The position numbers and the translations under genes are program-made. From the NCBI GenBank assembly GCA_022701365.1, contig JAKUHH010000014.1:372451-436450 (forward strand): a DNA stretch of 64,000 nt, in the 5' to 3' direction. The notes below the pieces were generated by a model that had not been told where the DNA came from, did no database searches, and saw only the letters and a program-made list of their open reading frames with translations. This DNA comes from Mycocentrospora acerina (Eukaryota; Ascomycota; Dothideomycetes; Pleosporales). This document shows, one piece after another, positions 11,101 through 21,999 of this stretch (position 1 is its first letter; the number at the start of each line of letters is the position of its first letter).

Positions 11101-12178
11101 GGAAGAAGGTAATAATAGTCATTAGGACATTTGAAGTACATAACTAGACACGAGACATACCGAGAACTGGTGGCGGCAAATACTTTACATCCGACGTCAT
11201 ACTATACCTAGGCATCTGGACAGGGTTAAAATTAGAATGAATGAATTCAGTTTGAACTGCTCCTGCAGAGAGACTATATGATCCAGCTTGGCTCATTTCT
11301 GCAGAGCTGACCTGTTGCTGCTGCTGCTGCTGCATGGAAACATGTGGTTGGCTGTTGAATCTTTGTCGCTGTTCCGAAACTTGTGGATTATGATCGCTCT
11401 GCGGCGATATGCTTGAACGCGAGATATAAGAGTTTTGATCTTCAGACTGATCAGATGATGTCTGATATGGTTGTTGATAGAACGGAGGTTGAGGCAAGGC
11501 TTGAGAAGCGTTATGGCTTGGATCGCCATGGCCATCGTATATCACAGATAGAGGCTGATAGGGAGTCTGGTTAGGGGGGTAAGGTTGAGGCTGTTGGTAT
11601 CCAAGATTTGTGTCATGATACAATGGTGCTTGGTATCCACTGTGAATAGGCGATTGTTGGGGTATATACGACGTGTTCATTGCAGGAATCTGCATCTGAT
11701 GATGAGGAGGTGGGGGGTGTGACTGATGGGTGTGGGGCGATGGTAAAGGCTTTTGAAAGCTTTGATCGATGCTCGAAAAATCGAAGCTGCTTGTTGGTCG
11801 GGGTTGGATAGATGTGAGTGTGCTGTCCTGACTCTGGGAAACTGGTTGAGGCGGCCGATACGACTGATTCCGAGTGCCAGGAAGCATCGATGAATGATAC
11901 TGCATGGTGCTGACTACACCTGGGTGGTTTGGCCAGTCCGTATTGGGGGTCTTGAAGATGACCCGTTGGTTGTAACCTTCACACTGGCGCTTTGACTTGA
12001 TGCAATTGCCGCAGGTTGGTCGCTCCTCGCCGCACTTGATACGTCGCTTTCGACATGTCAAACATCCAGTTTTGGTTCTCTTCCTCTGCTTGAGATTTGC
12101 AGTGGATCCAGCACCATTGTCGGTCGGTGAAACATCTCCAGCACCACCTTTTGGTGAGCCAGACGAAGTGGTTACCAT
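8141..12178 (-). CDS. Zn2Cys6 fungal transcription factor, 1214 aa
   Basis: Nuclear DNA-binding regulator. Four exons, 12178-11161, 10936-10557, 10437-9701 and 9650-8141, stay in frame and give 1214 residues. The Zn2Cys6 cluster uses Cys39, 42, 49, 56, 59 and 66 (CX2CX6CX6CX2CX6C), followed by a Gln/Pro/Ser-rich stretch with an eight-Gln tract near residue 285. An acidic linker then leads to the fungal-specific regulatory domain: KTARVFAHFIHVTGPSLSIY, WTYILPLKALGHQGLLHAML and the segment near WSTHLVGAAQLIAELDF. A Pro/Gly-rich disordered insert with three 15-residue repeats separates this from the C-terminal helical part, which ends near APWAMNLLGTEEDL. The acceptor at 9650 was preferred because the nearer one makes a stop. 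Intron 1 is 224 nt, long for this genome. The target pathway cannot be read from sequence. Confidence 0.88.
9249..9383 (-). repeat. Three 45-bp in-frame tandem repeats in the regulator gene
   Basis: Three near-identical 45-bp copies begin at about 9249, 9294 and 9339 and encode the 15-residue unit SNMQGPPPGWTGPPP. Copies differ by only one or two bases, so recent expansion or homogenisation is likely. The repeat lies in a predicted disordered linker. Confidence 0.93.
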
Positions 12179-13740
12179 GTTTACGAATTGAATAGAGCTG
12201 CGTTGGTTGACAGCTCTTTCAAGCGTTGTTCAGAGAGTATGTTGCAGAGGTGAGAATATGGAAACGCAAGTCCTCTCAACGACGTGTTGGATCTGTCCAG
12301 GGTCTGAAGCAAGGTAACGCTGGATCTAGCGGGGAGACACGAATACGGAAACGATAGAGCTAAGGAGATCCAATCGCGAGGGGGATATTTTGTGGCCTGC
12401 AGGTTTTGAGGGCGGCCGCCGTCAGCCGGGTGAGTTTGGTGGTTGATTACCACTGGCACGGTAGAGTAATGATGACAGCGATGGTCCCCAGTAGTGTATG
12501 CTGCGGGATGCTGATGTACGACACGAACGAGGATGCACAGGAAGTCGGACGTTCAAAGCCACAGGAACTTGTGGAGAAAGGGCTGCTGCGTCAGTTATAC
12601 CGGAGTGGAAGTGCACGCACCATGTGTCAACGCCTGATAAACTCAGAAAGGAGTGCGCGGCAGGCTGTTCATTGGCAGACTGAGCGGAAAAGGCTGTACG
12701 TAAACTAATGGCACACCCGAATTGGCTTGCATATGACGCCAAAAGATCAGAGGAGTTGTGGATGGCCCAAGCCCCAAGATTGAAACCACGCTGATCGGGG
12801 GGCGGACAAGGAACACGGGCGTTAGGTCAGATAGGCAGCTGGCCTCTGATGCAAAGGCAGCGGAGACGGACACGGGAGAGGTGAAGAGGTGGAGCGCAGG
12901 AAAAACGTGTTTCTATTCGGCAGCAGAGCTCTAGTGCGATGTTCGATCCAGGTGCATGTCATTGGACCAAGGTGCGTCGATAGCTGAACGCTAGGGCTAG
13001 GGCTTGGGAGCATCGCACCCCAGGAACAGAGTCGAGGATGGCGGTTGTGGCCTGTGAGCAACCCAAGGATTATTGGCTTTTGGGAACAACATGGGACAGG
13101 AACAACGCCTTATTAGCCCACAACGACCGTGAGCCAGCGATCGAGTTGAGTATGGACATTGATGGTTCCAACCAGTGAGCGTTGAGTCAGGAGGAGCGTT
13201 GGCCTGCCTCCGGCCGCCGGAGTGCCAAGATCACTCGTAGCTTGCTGTTGCTCTCAGTTCGACTAGATAGCCAACGTTAAAAGTCGGACTTCTCCACCGT
13301 AGACGCGCGCAACGACCTTTGGCCCCATACCCACGGATCAGCAGGAACTGTAGCGTGAAGGCTAGTCTTTGCGCCCTTGATTCTTCCGCGCACCGCGTCC
13401 ATGGCTCACGGGAACGTGGAGTTCGGAAGAAACTGGATTCCATCATGTCTAATTATCATTGTGTGTATTGACAACAATGCCACATTGAATCCTGCAGAAG
13501 CTGAACCTCGTAGCACGCATCCTGCCCGTCACGACAGTGGATCGCATGCGCACAGTTTTCGAAAGCATGCGAGCACTTGGCATTCTACAAATCGAGCTAA
13601 GTTCTCCAGGGGGTATGCGCAAGCTTGACCACCCACATTCAACCCATGCCATGACACCAGTTGGACGCCATTCACAGCCGTCAATTCTTGCCCCATCAAT
13701 CATTTAAATCTGCGTCACCAATCTACTGGAATTAGACCAG
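12179..13740. promoter_or_regulatory. Upstream region of the Zn2Cys6 regulator
   Basis: About 1.6 kb of balanced base composition upstream of the regulator start. No open frame has an ATG plus protein-like composition or a recognised domain. It is expected to hold the promoter and a long 5' leader. The first 200 bp include short ATG-initiated frames on the minus strand that could act as upstream ORFs, but the transcription start is unknown. Confidence 0.5.
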
Positions 13741-16700
13741 TAGACAAAGTAATTATTCATGCGCTGGTGGCTGGTCTAAGGTGAGCTGAAAATAGAATGA
13801 CATATCAAGGCTTCACAACTGCCAATATGTGCGCCTTGGTGCATGGCAGTCGACCACTCTTCGCGTGGACCTGGTCAAAAATTGACTTGATGGAAAAAAG
13901 ATGACAGCTGAATTCTCATAAGCATCACGCCGTCGGCTGGCACCTGAAGCATGTTCATTGCTGTCACGATGATTTCAGGGTTCATGCATATGATCAACAG
14001 CTACCGCATTCCGAATCACAAGCGATGATCGCCCGGAATCTCCCTAACGGATCCTTGCACCGTCTCCAGTATTACGATTCTGCTACACCCTCCTGAACTA
14101 GCAGCAAGCATGCGGGGGTGATCTGAGCTGAGATTGTCAAGAAGTCAGCAGCGCTATTACACAGATACTGCCATCGTAGCGCGAAAAGAAAGAAATAAAC
14201 AAAGACAACGGGCAAATTGCAATATCATCAGAGACGTTGATTTTAGACGCGCAATGTGACACCAGACGACGCCAATACAAAGTAGTGTAAGCCTAGTCAG
14301 CGCTAGGGTCACCTGTGCATGCTGCTATCCGCAAAACCTCGCACAGCGCTGACCAAGAAAGGCTGCACTTCCCAGGTGGCGTAGGTTGCAGAAGCAAACC
14401 ATTTTAGCAACCAGGCTCTCGGTAGCTTCTGAATAATATATAGAGGTCGCTGGGATTCCCAACACCTTCGAGTGTCTGAGAAAAACTCAGCATGTCATCG
14501 TGGCTGTCTGAACAAATACCTATTTGCAACAAGAGCAGCTAGCACAATCGCATCTTCCCAGTATCCATCAAAAGCAACGCTCATTAATATCCCATTACCT
14601 GTTTCCCGTGGACCGCGCCCATGCAAGCAACATCGAATGTTTACTAGGAAGTTGTAGCTCCCCATGAGTATCGCGCACTGGGCAGCTAGCGGCCGCCGAC
14701 TACCCCATACGCTATCGCTAGATCGGGAAAATCTAAGCGATCAGGACCCTCGAGTCAAAGCTTGACACCTCCCGCAGGGCGCCAATGTGATGCCGCAACC
14801 GTCATTAGATCCAGTCGATCTCTCGTAGACGCTTCACGTGAGGGCTAGCTTCTCCTGTAAGGTATTGCGAGAGCACGGGCCGGGAGAGATCACTCTTTCT
14901 CAGACCGAAAACCTTACGCTCAGTTTGTTGGTCGATTTCTGAGTCTAAAAACTGGAGCACGCAACTTTGCTGCACTGAAAAGGAGTATGCTTTACACATT
15001 TTAGGAACCAAACTAGTTTTCCTATCCACTAGTGTATTGTCAACTTTACAATATTAAGAGGCAGTTCTTGCTATCAAGATAATCAAATTTGCCAATGTTC
15101 TCGGCAGCAGAGTTGCCTCCTTCGATCACAGTTTAATACGTTCTGCTTAGTCTAATTCAACAGTAGTTTTACCTACACCATATCGTAATTTAATTTGACG
15201 CTTCATTTGCACAAGTATTTTCAGTTGGGCAACCCAAAAGCACAAGATTTGATGGTACACTAATGGCTATCATTCAATAGCTCAAGAAGACTACAGTTCA
15301 TCCGGAAAACATTCTCCTCTCTATACTGCACTCCGATACTGTCAAGAAATGGGGCTTTCATGTTATAATTCACAAGATCATGGAAGATTTACAGTACTGC
15401 TACAGGAAACGGACGTATACCATTCTTTTATCGAGACCAATATTGTTTCAGGCACTGTATACCTCATAATGATATTATCCTGTAAAGCTTTCACCTACAC
15501 CTATCGCAGAATCAGCAAACGTGACACCAAAATATTTGCAAGAGCCAATGGCCACGATCTGTGGAATACACGCCTTGTCTCGGGCTCTCCAGAATTACCA
15601 TCCGTAGCGCTTGCATATGTTCAACCCATGTCACCAAAACTAACGGATATAGTTATCGCCGCATGGAGAATATCGATCTACTAGCTCAAACAGCTAGTGA
15701 AAAATTGGTCTTTTGCTGTCCGACAGCTTTATATGCCTTCTTTTATTTTAATGTAAGGAGTAACTGTTTCTGCTTTAGGCTTGTGAAATGAAAGGTTCAG
15801 TCACTCATAAGCAATATCTCGACGAGCTGTGTGCATATTACTCTCTTTAGCCTTTCGATTAAAAAGTATATCCGCCATCTGGTGGTAACTTTCATGTACA
15901 ACAAACATTGTGGATGTTTCATATCCCATTTCAAACCAATGGCACGGATGAACATTTCTGCAGTGGTGCGTGTCCTCTTTCGTATTTTGTGTAAAAGACA
16001 AGTATTTCCACTTACCTGTATCTCAATATTGAAATCCATCAGTATGACGTGTTTGCGTTGGCGAGAGCAATTAAATGATGTACAGGGTACAGTATTTCGT
16101 CACTTCAACACCCGGAGATTCTACTGATCTATCTGTCAAGTCGCCTTCTACAACAAAATTTCCGCACGTTAATTTGACACATCAGCACGATGCATCTCAA
16201 AAGTAATTCTGCTTTTGTCACAGGATTAGGTTTCTCTGAGACTCATCAATGGAAAAACTCACCTAAATCATCACATTTGTACCATATAATGACCTTTGTT
16301 GCTTTTCTTGTTGATAGTTCTCCTTTCCTCATGAACGTGTCCTAAACATCTTCTGCCATTGTGCTCTTACAACAAATACACTTGGGAGCATCTTACAAGC
16401 TATGATGAACACATTGAATTTTACCAACAGAGTAGTACAATGTGAGGAATGATATCGATGTTCTTATTAGAACGTTTCTAAGCATTTTGTAGGTCTTCCA
16501 AGACAAACATAGACAGAGGCAGTAGCTCTGACCTGGATCAAGCCGTGTAAAATATTAGAATTGGGTTGACCATGACAGAATAGTATGATTGTAACTATTT
16601 TTTTGTCAATTTGGCACGATTGTACAGTTATCATTATTGACGCTGTCTTGATGCGATAGAACATTGTAGAAATCTGTGGTACGTTGAATATTTTGCAGCA

Positions 16701-16961
16701 CGGCCAATTGATCAAATTTATGTATAGAAGTCATACGCTTATACGATATTCTACTATCTGTATTGATCAGCAACTGTGGATATGGTTGAAAGAGAACAGT
16801 CGATTCAGTTGCGCGCACTAAAAAAAATGAGCAGGTACTTCGTCGAAGTGGTCTTTAAAGCGTGAAATGAATCAAATTCAGTAGGATAAATTGTATAATG
16901 TACAAGAAATTGTGGTTACATATGACAAAAACTTCTCACAGGCAAAGCGACTAAGTATTGC
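13741..16961. other. Gene-free, increasingly AT-rich block
   Basis: No gene recognised. From about 14,950 onward A/T clearly dominates, and all frames are short with stops. No terminal repeats, tRNA or transposase motif were found by eye. The block ends abruptly at the 3' end of the B3/B4 gene. Decay of old repeats (RIP-like) is one explanation and is inference. Confidence 0.6.
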
Positions 16962-17681
16962 TCATGATGCTCGAAGAATCCGGCGCGACGTGCGTACATC
17001 TGGAGACAAATTGCTCAACAATTTCTCAAGCTCATCAGCAGCAGCCTCCAAAGCACTATCAGACAATGGGTCCAACGCATCTAGAATGAACAATACACGC
17101 GTTGTCGCATCCGACAGTGCAGTTCGCGAACACTGGCGCCAGTTCCAGCGTCGACAGGTGACTCCAGCATCATCGCACCACACGACCTCCCCAACAGGTG
17201 GGGATTCCGTCACAGTTGCACCAGCCGATGTTGTATCAAACTTCTCTTGACCAGTAGAACGAATCAGCAGCGGGAATCCAGTATAGTTGTCCAGATCCTC
17301 ACCACCGAGCGGGATTTGATGCTTGATCGAAATGGCATTGTAGATGTCGGTTAGTCGATTGACCCGTGGCAGGCCTCCTTCCACTCGGCGCATAAGAGAT
17401 TCTAAGCTATTGCGATCTTTCTTGGGTTTGGCTCCGAACGCCTTGTACGTGTCTCGCCATGCAGCGATGTGAGGAATGTCGTTCACAGGTTGCTTCGATA
17501 GTGCTTCTCTTGCGGATGCCTCGGCGTCTTGCAAAAACGCTTCACTGACAGTATCGCTGGGACCGGGTGGGATGCCTTCGACGACCAATAGTAATGCACG
17601 GTAGTCTGGTCGGAGTTTGAAGACATCTGCTGCTACTTTTGCGCCGTTCAAGAATGCTTCTAGGTTCATGGTGGGAGGCAT
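16962..17681 (-). CDS. B3/B4 tRNA-binding-domain protein (PheRS beta-like)
   Basis: Stand-alone homolog of the B3/B4 editing-site domain of bacterial phenylalanyl-tRNA synthetase beta subunits. Intronless, 239 residues, starting at the first true ATG (MPPTMNLEAFLNG). Visible family marks: DYRALLLVVEGI, IAAWRDTYKAFGAKPKKDRN, SLESLMRRVEGGLPRVNRL, DIYNAISIKHQIPLGGEDLD, then WCDDAGVTCRRWNWRQC and RVLFILDALDPLS near the end. Single-domain proteins of this type are common in bacteria and scattered in fungi. Their substrate is not established, and proof-reading of mischarged tRNA or amino-acid binding is only suggested by the fold. It is divergent from the PaiB-like gene, with 755 bp between starts. 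Lack of introns fits a bacterial origin but does not prove it. Confidence 0.85.
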   Translation of the reverse strand: MPPTMNLEAFLNGAKVAADVFKLRPDYRALLLVVEGIPPGPSDTVSEAFLQDAEASAREALSKQPVNDIPHIAAWRDTYKAFGAKPKKDRNSLESLMRRVEGGLPRVNRLTDIYNAISIKHQIPLGGEDLDNYTGFPLLIRSTGQEKFDTTSAGATVTESPPVGEVVWCDDAGVTCRRWNWRQCSRTALSDATTRVLFILDALDPLSDSALEAAADELEKLLSNLSPDVRTSRRILRAS

Positions 17682-18436
17682 GGTGAATGTAGTAAACTGG
17701 AACGAGGAATGATTCAATATGCTTGAGTATATTGGTTGCTACTGCTTCTAGGTCAAAACAAAATCTCAATCTACTTTATAGATGTGCATTGAAGAAGAGT
17801 TTAGTTGTTGACATTGACAAGGCGCAGAGCTACTCTAAGCAGAGCTAGCGTTTACTTTCATAGTCAAGGTGCCCAGAGAGGATCTCATGTTTCTCCGCCG
17901 CTGAAAGTGTGGCGAGAGTTCTAAAAATTCAGAGATATCTGCGTTGATTTCGTAATCAAATGAAGACCTGTAAAATAACCTATTGCGAGTCACCTCATAG
18001 GTTACAACCTGGCCGAACACACATCGGTCTGGGTACTAAAGCATGTAGGACTCGGTATAATAGTTTTCCGATCAGCTTGAATAGCGCATTTATCTTACTA
18101 CAATTGGCTAGCTGTATCTCTTGCTAGTGGTTAACTTGTTCTGTAAAGTCCTATTCCTGGCCCTGCGTTATTGTGCAGATCGGTGGACCTGCTCCGGTCA
18201 AAATCCGTCGCGCCCTATGTCAAACGATGCGTCTTATCCCAGCACTTCCTAATTGGTCTAAAATCGCGCTAGTTGCATGCCTAGGTGTTTCTCACCAATC
18301 ACCTCACGCTCATTTTCTGATGACACATTCCCCTCGTACGAGCTGTCTGTATTCGTTGACTAATACTTCTATCAAGCTGAATTAAAATCACGACCAAAAT
18401 ATACTCAACAAGTTTCGACACACTGATCATTCCAAT
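17682..18436. promoter_or_regulatory. Divergent intergenic region between B3/B4 and PaiB-like genes
   Basis: 755 bp holding both promoters. No extra coding segment is visible. The 100 bp before the PaiB-like start contain AT-rich stretches with a TATA-like ATATACTC at about 18399. Sites cannot be named. Confidence 0.5.
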
Positions 18437-19192
18437 ATGTATCTCCGTGCGGTCCACGCAGAGCAAAGTGTTACTGTTCTGCAACAATTCATTCGGGCAA
18501 ACCCACTGGGCATCCTCACCACAGCCATCGACTCCCAAGCCTTTCCATTCATCCAATCGAGTCACATTCCTTTTGTTATAGATGTCAAGGATAGCCCCGA
18601 TGATAGCGACCTCGGTACTCTCCGCGGGCACATAGCACGAGCAAATCCACAGGCCAAAGCTCTAATCGAGCATCTCAAGTCTGCGTCTGTAGACGAAGCC
18701 AACACGACAGATGGTCCCCAGACGCTTTCTCGAGATGTCATGATTCTCTTCAATGGTCCTGCACATCACTACATAACACCTAAATTCTACCGCGAGACGA
18801 AGCCAGTTAGTGGGAAAGTGGTTCCGACCTGGAACTACTCTGCAGTTCAAGTCTACGGCCGCGCCACTGTTTTCTACGACACTAAGGCCGCTACTACAAG
18901 CGAGTTTCTAGACAAGCAAATCAGAGACCTGTCGCTTCAGTCTGAGATTGACATCATGGGGAACAAGGAAAAGCCGTGGGTGGTGGAGGACGCGCCTACG
19001 TCCTACGTTGAGATATTGAAGAAAGCAATCATTGGTATTCAAATCGAAATCAAGGACATAGGCGGAAAATGGAAGATGAGTCAAGAACTGTCTGCCGGAG
19101 ATCAGGCAGGTGTTGTCGATGGGCTGGAGGCGCTGAACTCCGATGTGGGCACGGAGCTGGCGAAAACTGTGAGGGAAAGGTGTAAGAAATGA
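18437..19192 (+). CDS. PaiB-like FMN-binding protein
   Basis: FMN-binding split-barrel protein related to bacterial PaiB, annotated there as a negative transcriptional regulator. Intronless, 251 residues, ATG start MYLRAVHAEQ. Family blocks in order: FIRANPLGILTTA, SSHIPFVIDV, GTLRGHIARANPQAKAL, VMILFNGPAHHYITPKFY, VVPTWNYSAVQVYGRA, then PWVVEDAPTSYVEILKKAIIG and the closing GGKWKMSQEL. Length matches bacterial and fungal PaiB-like proteins (~210-250). Fungal members are probably cytosolic flavoproteins, and DNA binding should not be assumed. It lies head-to-head with the B3/B4 gene and about 1.3 kb from a GNAT acetyltransferase, recalling the bacterial paiA/paiB pairing. Confidence 0.88.
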   Translation: MYLRAVHAEQSVTVLQQFIRANPLGILTTAIDSQAFPFIQSSHIPFVIDVKDSPDDSDLGTLRGHIARANPQAKALIEHLKSASVDEANTTDGPQTLSRDVMILFNGPAHHYITPKFYRETKPVSGKVVPTWNYSAVQVYGRATVFYDTKAATTSEFLDKQIRDLSLQSEIDIMGNKEKPWVVEDAPTSYVEILKKAIIGIQIEIKDIGGKWKMSQELSAGDQAGVVDGLEALNSDVGTELAKTVRERCKK

Positions 19193-20450
19193 AGAATCTT
19201 ATTACATCAAGCGGCTAAGCGACTAGAGTATAAGCTGTACGTAATTTTTTGTTGCTATTATTTCCGCTTCAAACTATTGAGGCACAGTACAAAGGGATTA
19301 TTGGTGCTCGCACACATGATAATCAATGACACGGCTTGTCCAGAGTAAAGAATGGCTTATACTCCATGAGGAGATATTAGTAGATCACTTTGCCTTCATA
19401 TTCTAGAGGCCTAGACTCGTATATACATATAGAGACCGCTCATATCACTGCTAAGGCGAAGTATGCTAGGTGAAAGATCACTTGACGTGTCATCGATCCT
19501 TTCCTCTAGAAGGTTGTTCTAATCCCGAGTCAAGACGAATATATCTGTGATGAGACTACGCGACACTTATACTGAACACGCGGTTGAGTAAGATACTTGA
19601 TCTTAGGCAATTGGTGATCGGTCCGTACAGGCTGCATTTCCGACACATTGACGCTCTTCCCAATCAGCTTCGCATGCTATTGCAAGCTGAGGAGAAATCC
19701 GGAATTCAGGTGGAATCAATTCACTGCTACTAGCTTTGAGATGATTGCCCTATGAAAATAATTGACAATACTTCAATTGCCTTCAGGTATTTCCTTTTCA
19801 CGTATGTCTCGCCATGTTCTGGTTGTGGCACCCGACCACTGCCACGTTTCCTACCTTTGGCTATACCAAACAATTCATCTAAATTTTTGCACCGATTGTC
19901 CGCATCGCTGAGGTTACAGTAGAAGAAGGTCATCGTGATCAAGTTTCTAAGATGCTAAGATTTAGTTTACTCTCTCGTGGAGGACAGAAAGTTTCAAAAG
20001 AAACGCAACAGCTTCTGGGTATTACAAATTGAGAAAAACATAATTTGTCTTCGTAGAAAAGCGCTCTCCATGTCATGCAACGCTTTTTTTTGCTTGATGG
20101 TGTACATGGAGAAGCCAGATAGATCAGACAGTAACAGAACTCTTACTAGAAGCAACATGATATTTCAAAGTGAAGTACAGCCAAGACTGGAGTCAAGGGT
20201 CTCTGGTTTCATTATGGCATGAATCCAAAGTTTCTTTATATAGGATTGGCTGATTTAAACAAATGTGAGAGCTAAACTAAATTGATACACCCGCTCTAGT
20301 AGAACTTGCCTGTTGAATACTCTGATCTTTATCCGTCACAATATTTGTTCCCTAAATTCACTTTCCGGAGGAAGATGAGTAGAGAAAGCATTGAGTCAAA
20401 CGCAGCGTATATCGATATGGAACATTTCAAACCCAACATCGCACAACAGG
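19193..20450. other. Convergent AT-rich intergenic region
   Basis: 1.26 kb between the 3' ends of the PaiB-like and GNAT genes. A minus-strand frame around 19730-19930 contains a Lys/Arg-rich stretch but has no recognised domain, no neighbouring exon and is not called. Otherwise nothing is seen. Confidence 0.6.
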
Positions 20451-21164
20451 TCAGACAACACCAACTACTCTCTCCATAACCTGCCCAAACCTTGTCTCCC
20501 ACCTCTCCCTCAACTCCTTCGTACTCACCGTATCCTTCGGGATACTCTCCTCCATCCCATTTGATATATACCCCTCCTTGAGCGTTACTCTCCCTGCCTC
20601 CTCAAACCCCATTCTTTTATACATTCCCACCAGAAAAGCATTAGGATTACAGAAAAGGCGTATACGCGCTCTTTCTATCATCTGACTGTCCAAACTCTTC
20701 TCTGGTTTCGTCTCTACTACAACATCTACACACGCCTGAATGAGCAACCTTGCAACTCCCTTCCCCCGATGCGTAAGCGAAGTATACAAGTCATAAATAT
20801 GCCAGCGCATTTCCGCAGCCCAGTCATTTGGTATGCTTTGTTCTGCCTCGGGAGCAAGATAGTAGTCCGAGTACGCCATGGGTCCGCGGAGAGCGACGAA
20901 ACCAATCCATTCGCTTGCAAGGAGAGCGTCTTCAGATGACGTTGAGATGTCAGGCGTGGGAATGCAGATTAGGATGGCGGAGCGTTTGAAGCGGGCGGAC
21001 CAGATGGAAGGGGGATGGGCTGCTTCAGCAGAGTATTGTGAGACCAAACCTGCAGGGTCGGCTTGAAGGGCGGAGAGCTTTGTCGCGCGGAATTTTTCGA
21101 TGAAGGCAGGCAGATGAGGGGATACTTGTGGGAGGCGAAAGATTGTATACCGGGGCGGGGCCAT
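20451..21164 (-). CDS. GNAT-family N-acetyltransferase
   Basis: Predicted acetyl-CoA-dependent N-acetyltransferase. Intronless, 237 residues from the ATG MAPPRYTIFRLPQ; the frame is open further upstream but has no ATG there. The GNAT core is visible: strand SEWIGFVALRG (~84-94), then IYDLYTSLTHRGKGVARLLI (~123-142), where R133-GKGVA forms the acetyl-CoA pyrophosphate loop. The last motif, ANP-like NPNAFLVGMYKRMGFEEAGR, is the usual GNAT motif B with the Tyr helix. Substrate is unknown. The gene converges on the PaiB-like gene. Bacterial paiA is also a GNAT, but similarity to PaiA specifically cannot be judged by eye. Confidence 0.85.
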   Translation of the reverse strand: MAPPRYTIFRLPQVSPHLPAFIEKFRATKLSALQADPAGLVSQYSAEAAHPPSIWSARFKRSAILICIPTPDISTSSEDALLASEWIGFVALRGPMAYSDYYLAPEAEQSIPNDWAAEMRWHIYDLYTSLTHRGKGVARLLIQACVDVVVETKPEKSLDSQMIERARIRLFCNPNAFLVGMYKRMGFEEAGRVTLKEGYISNGMEESIPKDTVSTKELRERWETRFGQVMERVVGVV

Positions 21165-21907
21165 TTGTGGATTGGATTTGCTGAGATTATGCAAATTCCG
21201 TATACCGAGCGTTCCTCTGAGTTTGACCTCTAGTGGAAACGATATAGCTAGCGGAAAATTCAAGAAGTTGACCTAAGGTACGTAACTAATGCTCGTATTC
21301 GTTGTACATGTCTCACATTCTTGCAGTACTCAGCCGTCTTATGTACGTGATGCGAGTAGCACAACGCTTTCTGTAAAAGGAAGGAGGTTAGCCGCATACC
21401 TCTGGATAAAAACGATCCGTTTCCGAAGAAGGGATGGCCGATTGAGGAGTCACGCTCCAAATCAACGTGGCTTCTATGTCAGGCAACCATAAGCTTACTT
21501 CAAGATGATGCCGGCGATGCGTTACAATCATGTCTTCAGGCTCGAGCTTTTATTTTCGGTTGGGAAGGTTTGTTTGGATTTCTTAATCTGCTAAGATTGG
21601 TAAAACAACGCAATAAATGAAACGATTTGTGAGATTTCAAGTGAGCTATCATGAAGGCGACATGACCTATGTTTCGTAGTTGTATCGAAGGGTCCACCTC
21701 TTGTGCGAACAGAATTCGCATGACCCCACTTTCGCGCAATACTTTCGACGTTAAACTATCTACCAATTCACCCTTTGCAAACGAAACTTCGTATCACTAT
21801 CGATTCAAACGTTGAACAAGCGCTCGGTACTCAGAGGTCCCAAACATTTTGAACATTATATTGATTGCTTTTCCCTTCTTCTTCATCAAGCAACAACAAC
21901 TGTTCAA
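21165..21907. other. Region between GNAT gene and tRNA-Glu
   Basis: 743 bp without a recognised gene. It holds the GNAT promoter and the 5' flank of the tRNA. Short AT-rich segments are present at 21540-21620 and 21840-21907. Confidence 0.55.
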
Positions 21908-21979
21908 TCCGAAATAGTATAGTGGCTAGTATACCCCGCTCTCACCGGGGAGACCGGGGTTCAATTCCCCGTTTCGGAA
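21908..21979 (+). tRNA. tRNA-Glu (anticodon CTC)
   Basis: A 72-nt sequence folds as a tRNA. The acceptor stem TCCGAAA pairs with TTTCGGA, with an A discriminator. The anticodon stem CCCCG/CGGGG encloses a loop with anticodon CTC, and the T arm has the B box GGTTCAATTCC (21958-21968). The D arm holds the A-box region TAGTGGCTAGTA. It is colinear with eukaryotic tRNA-Glu. No intron. It decodes GAG. Confidence 0.96.
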
Positions 21980-21984
21980 GTTAC

Positions 21985-21999
21985 TTTTTGAACTTTTTT
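21985..21999 (+). terminator. RNA polymerase III terminator of tRNA-Glu
   Basis: T5 (21985-21989) and T6 (21994-21999) runs lie 6-20 nt after the mature tRNA end, the usual Pol III stop signal. Confidence 0.85.
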
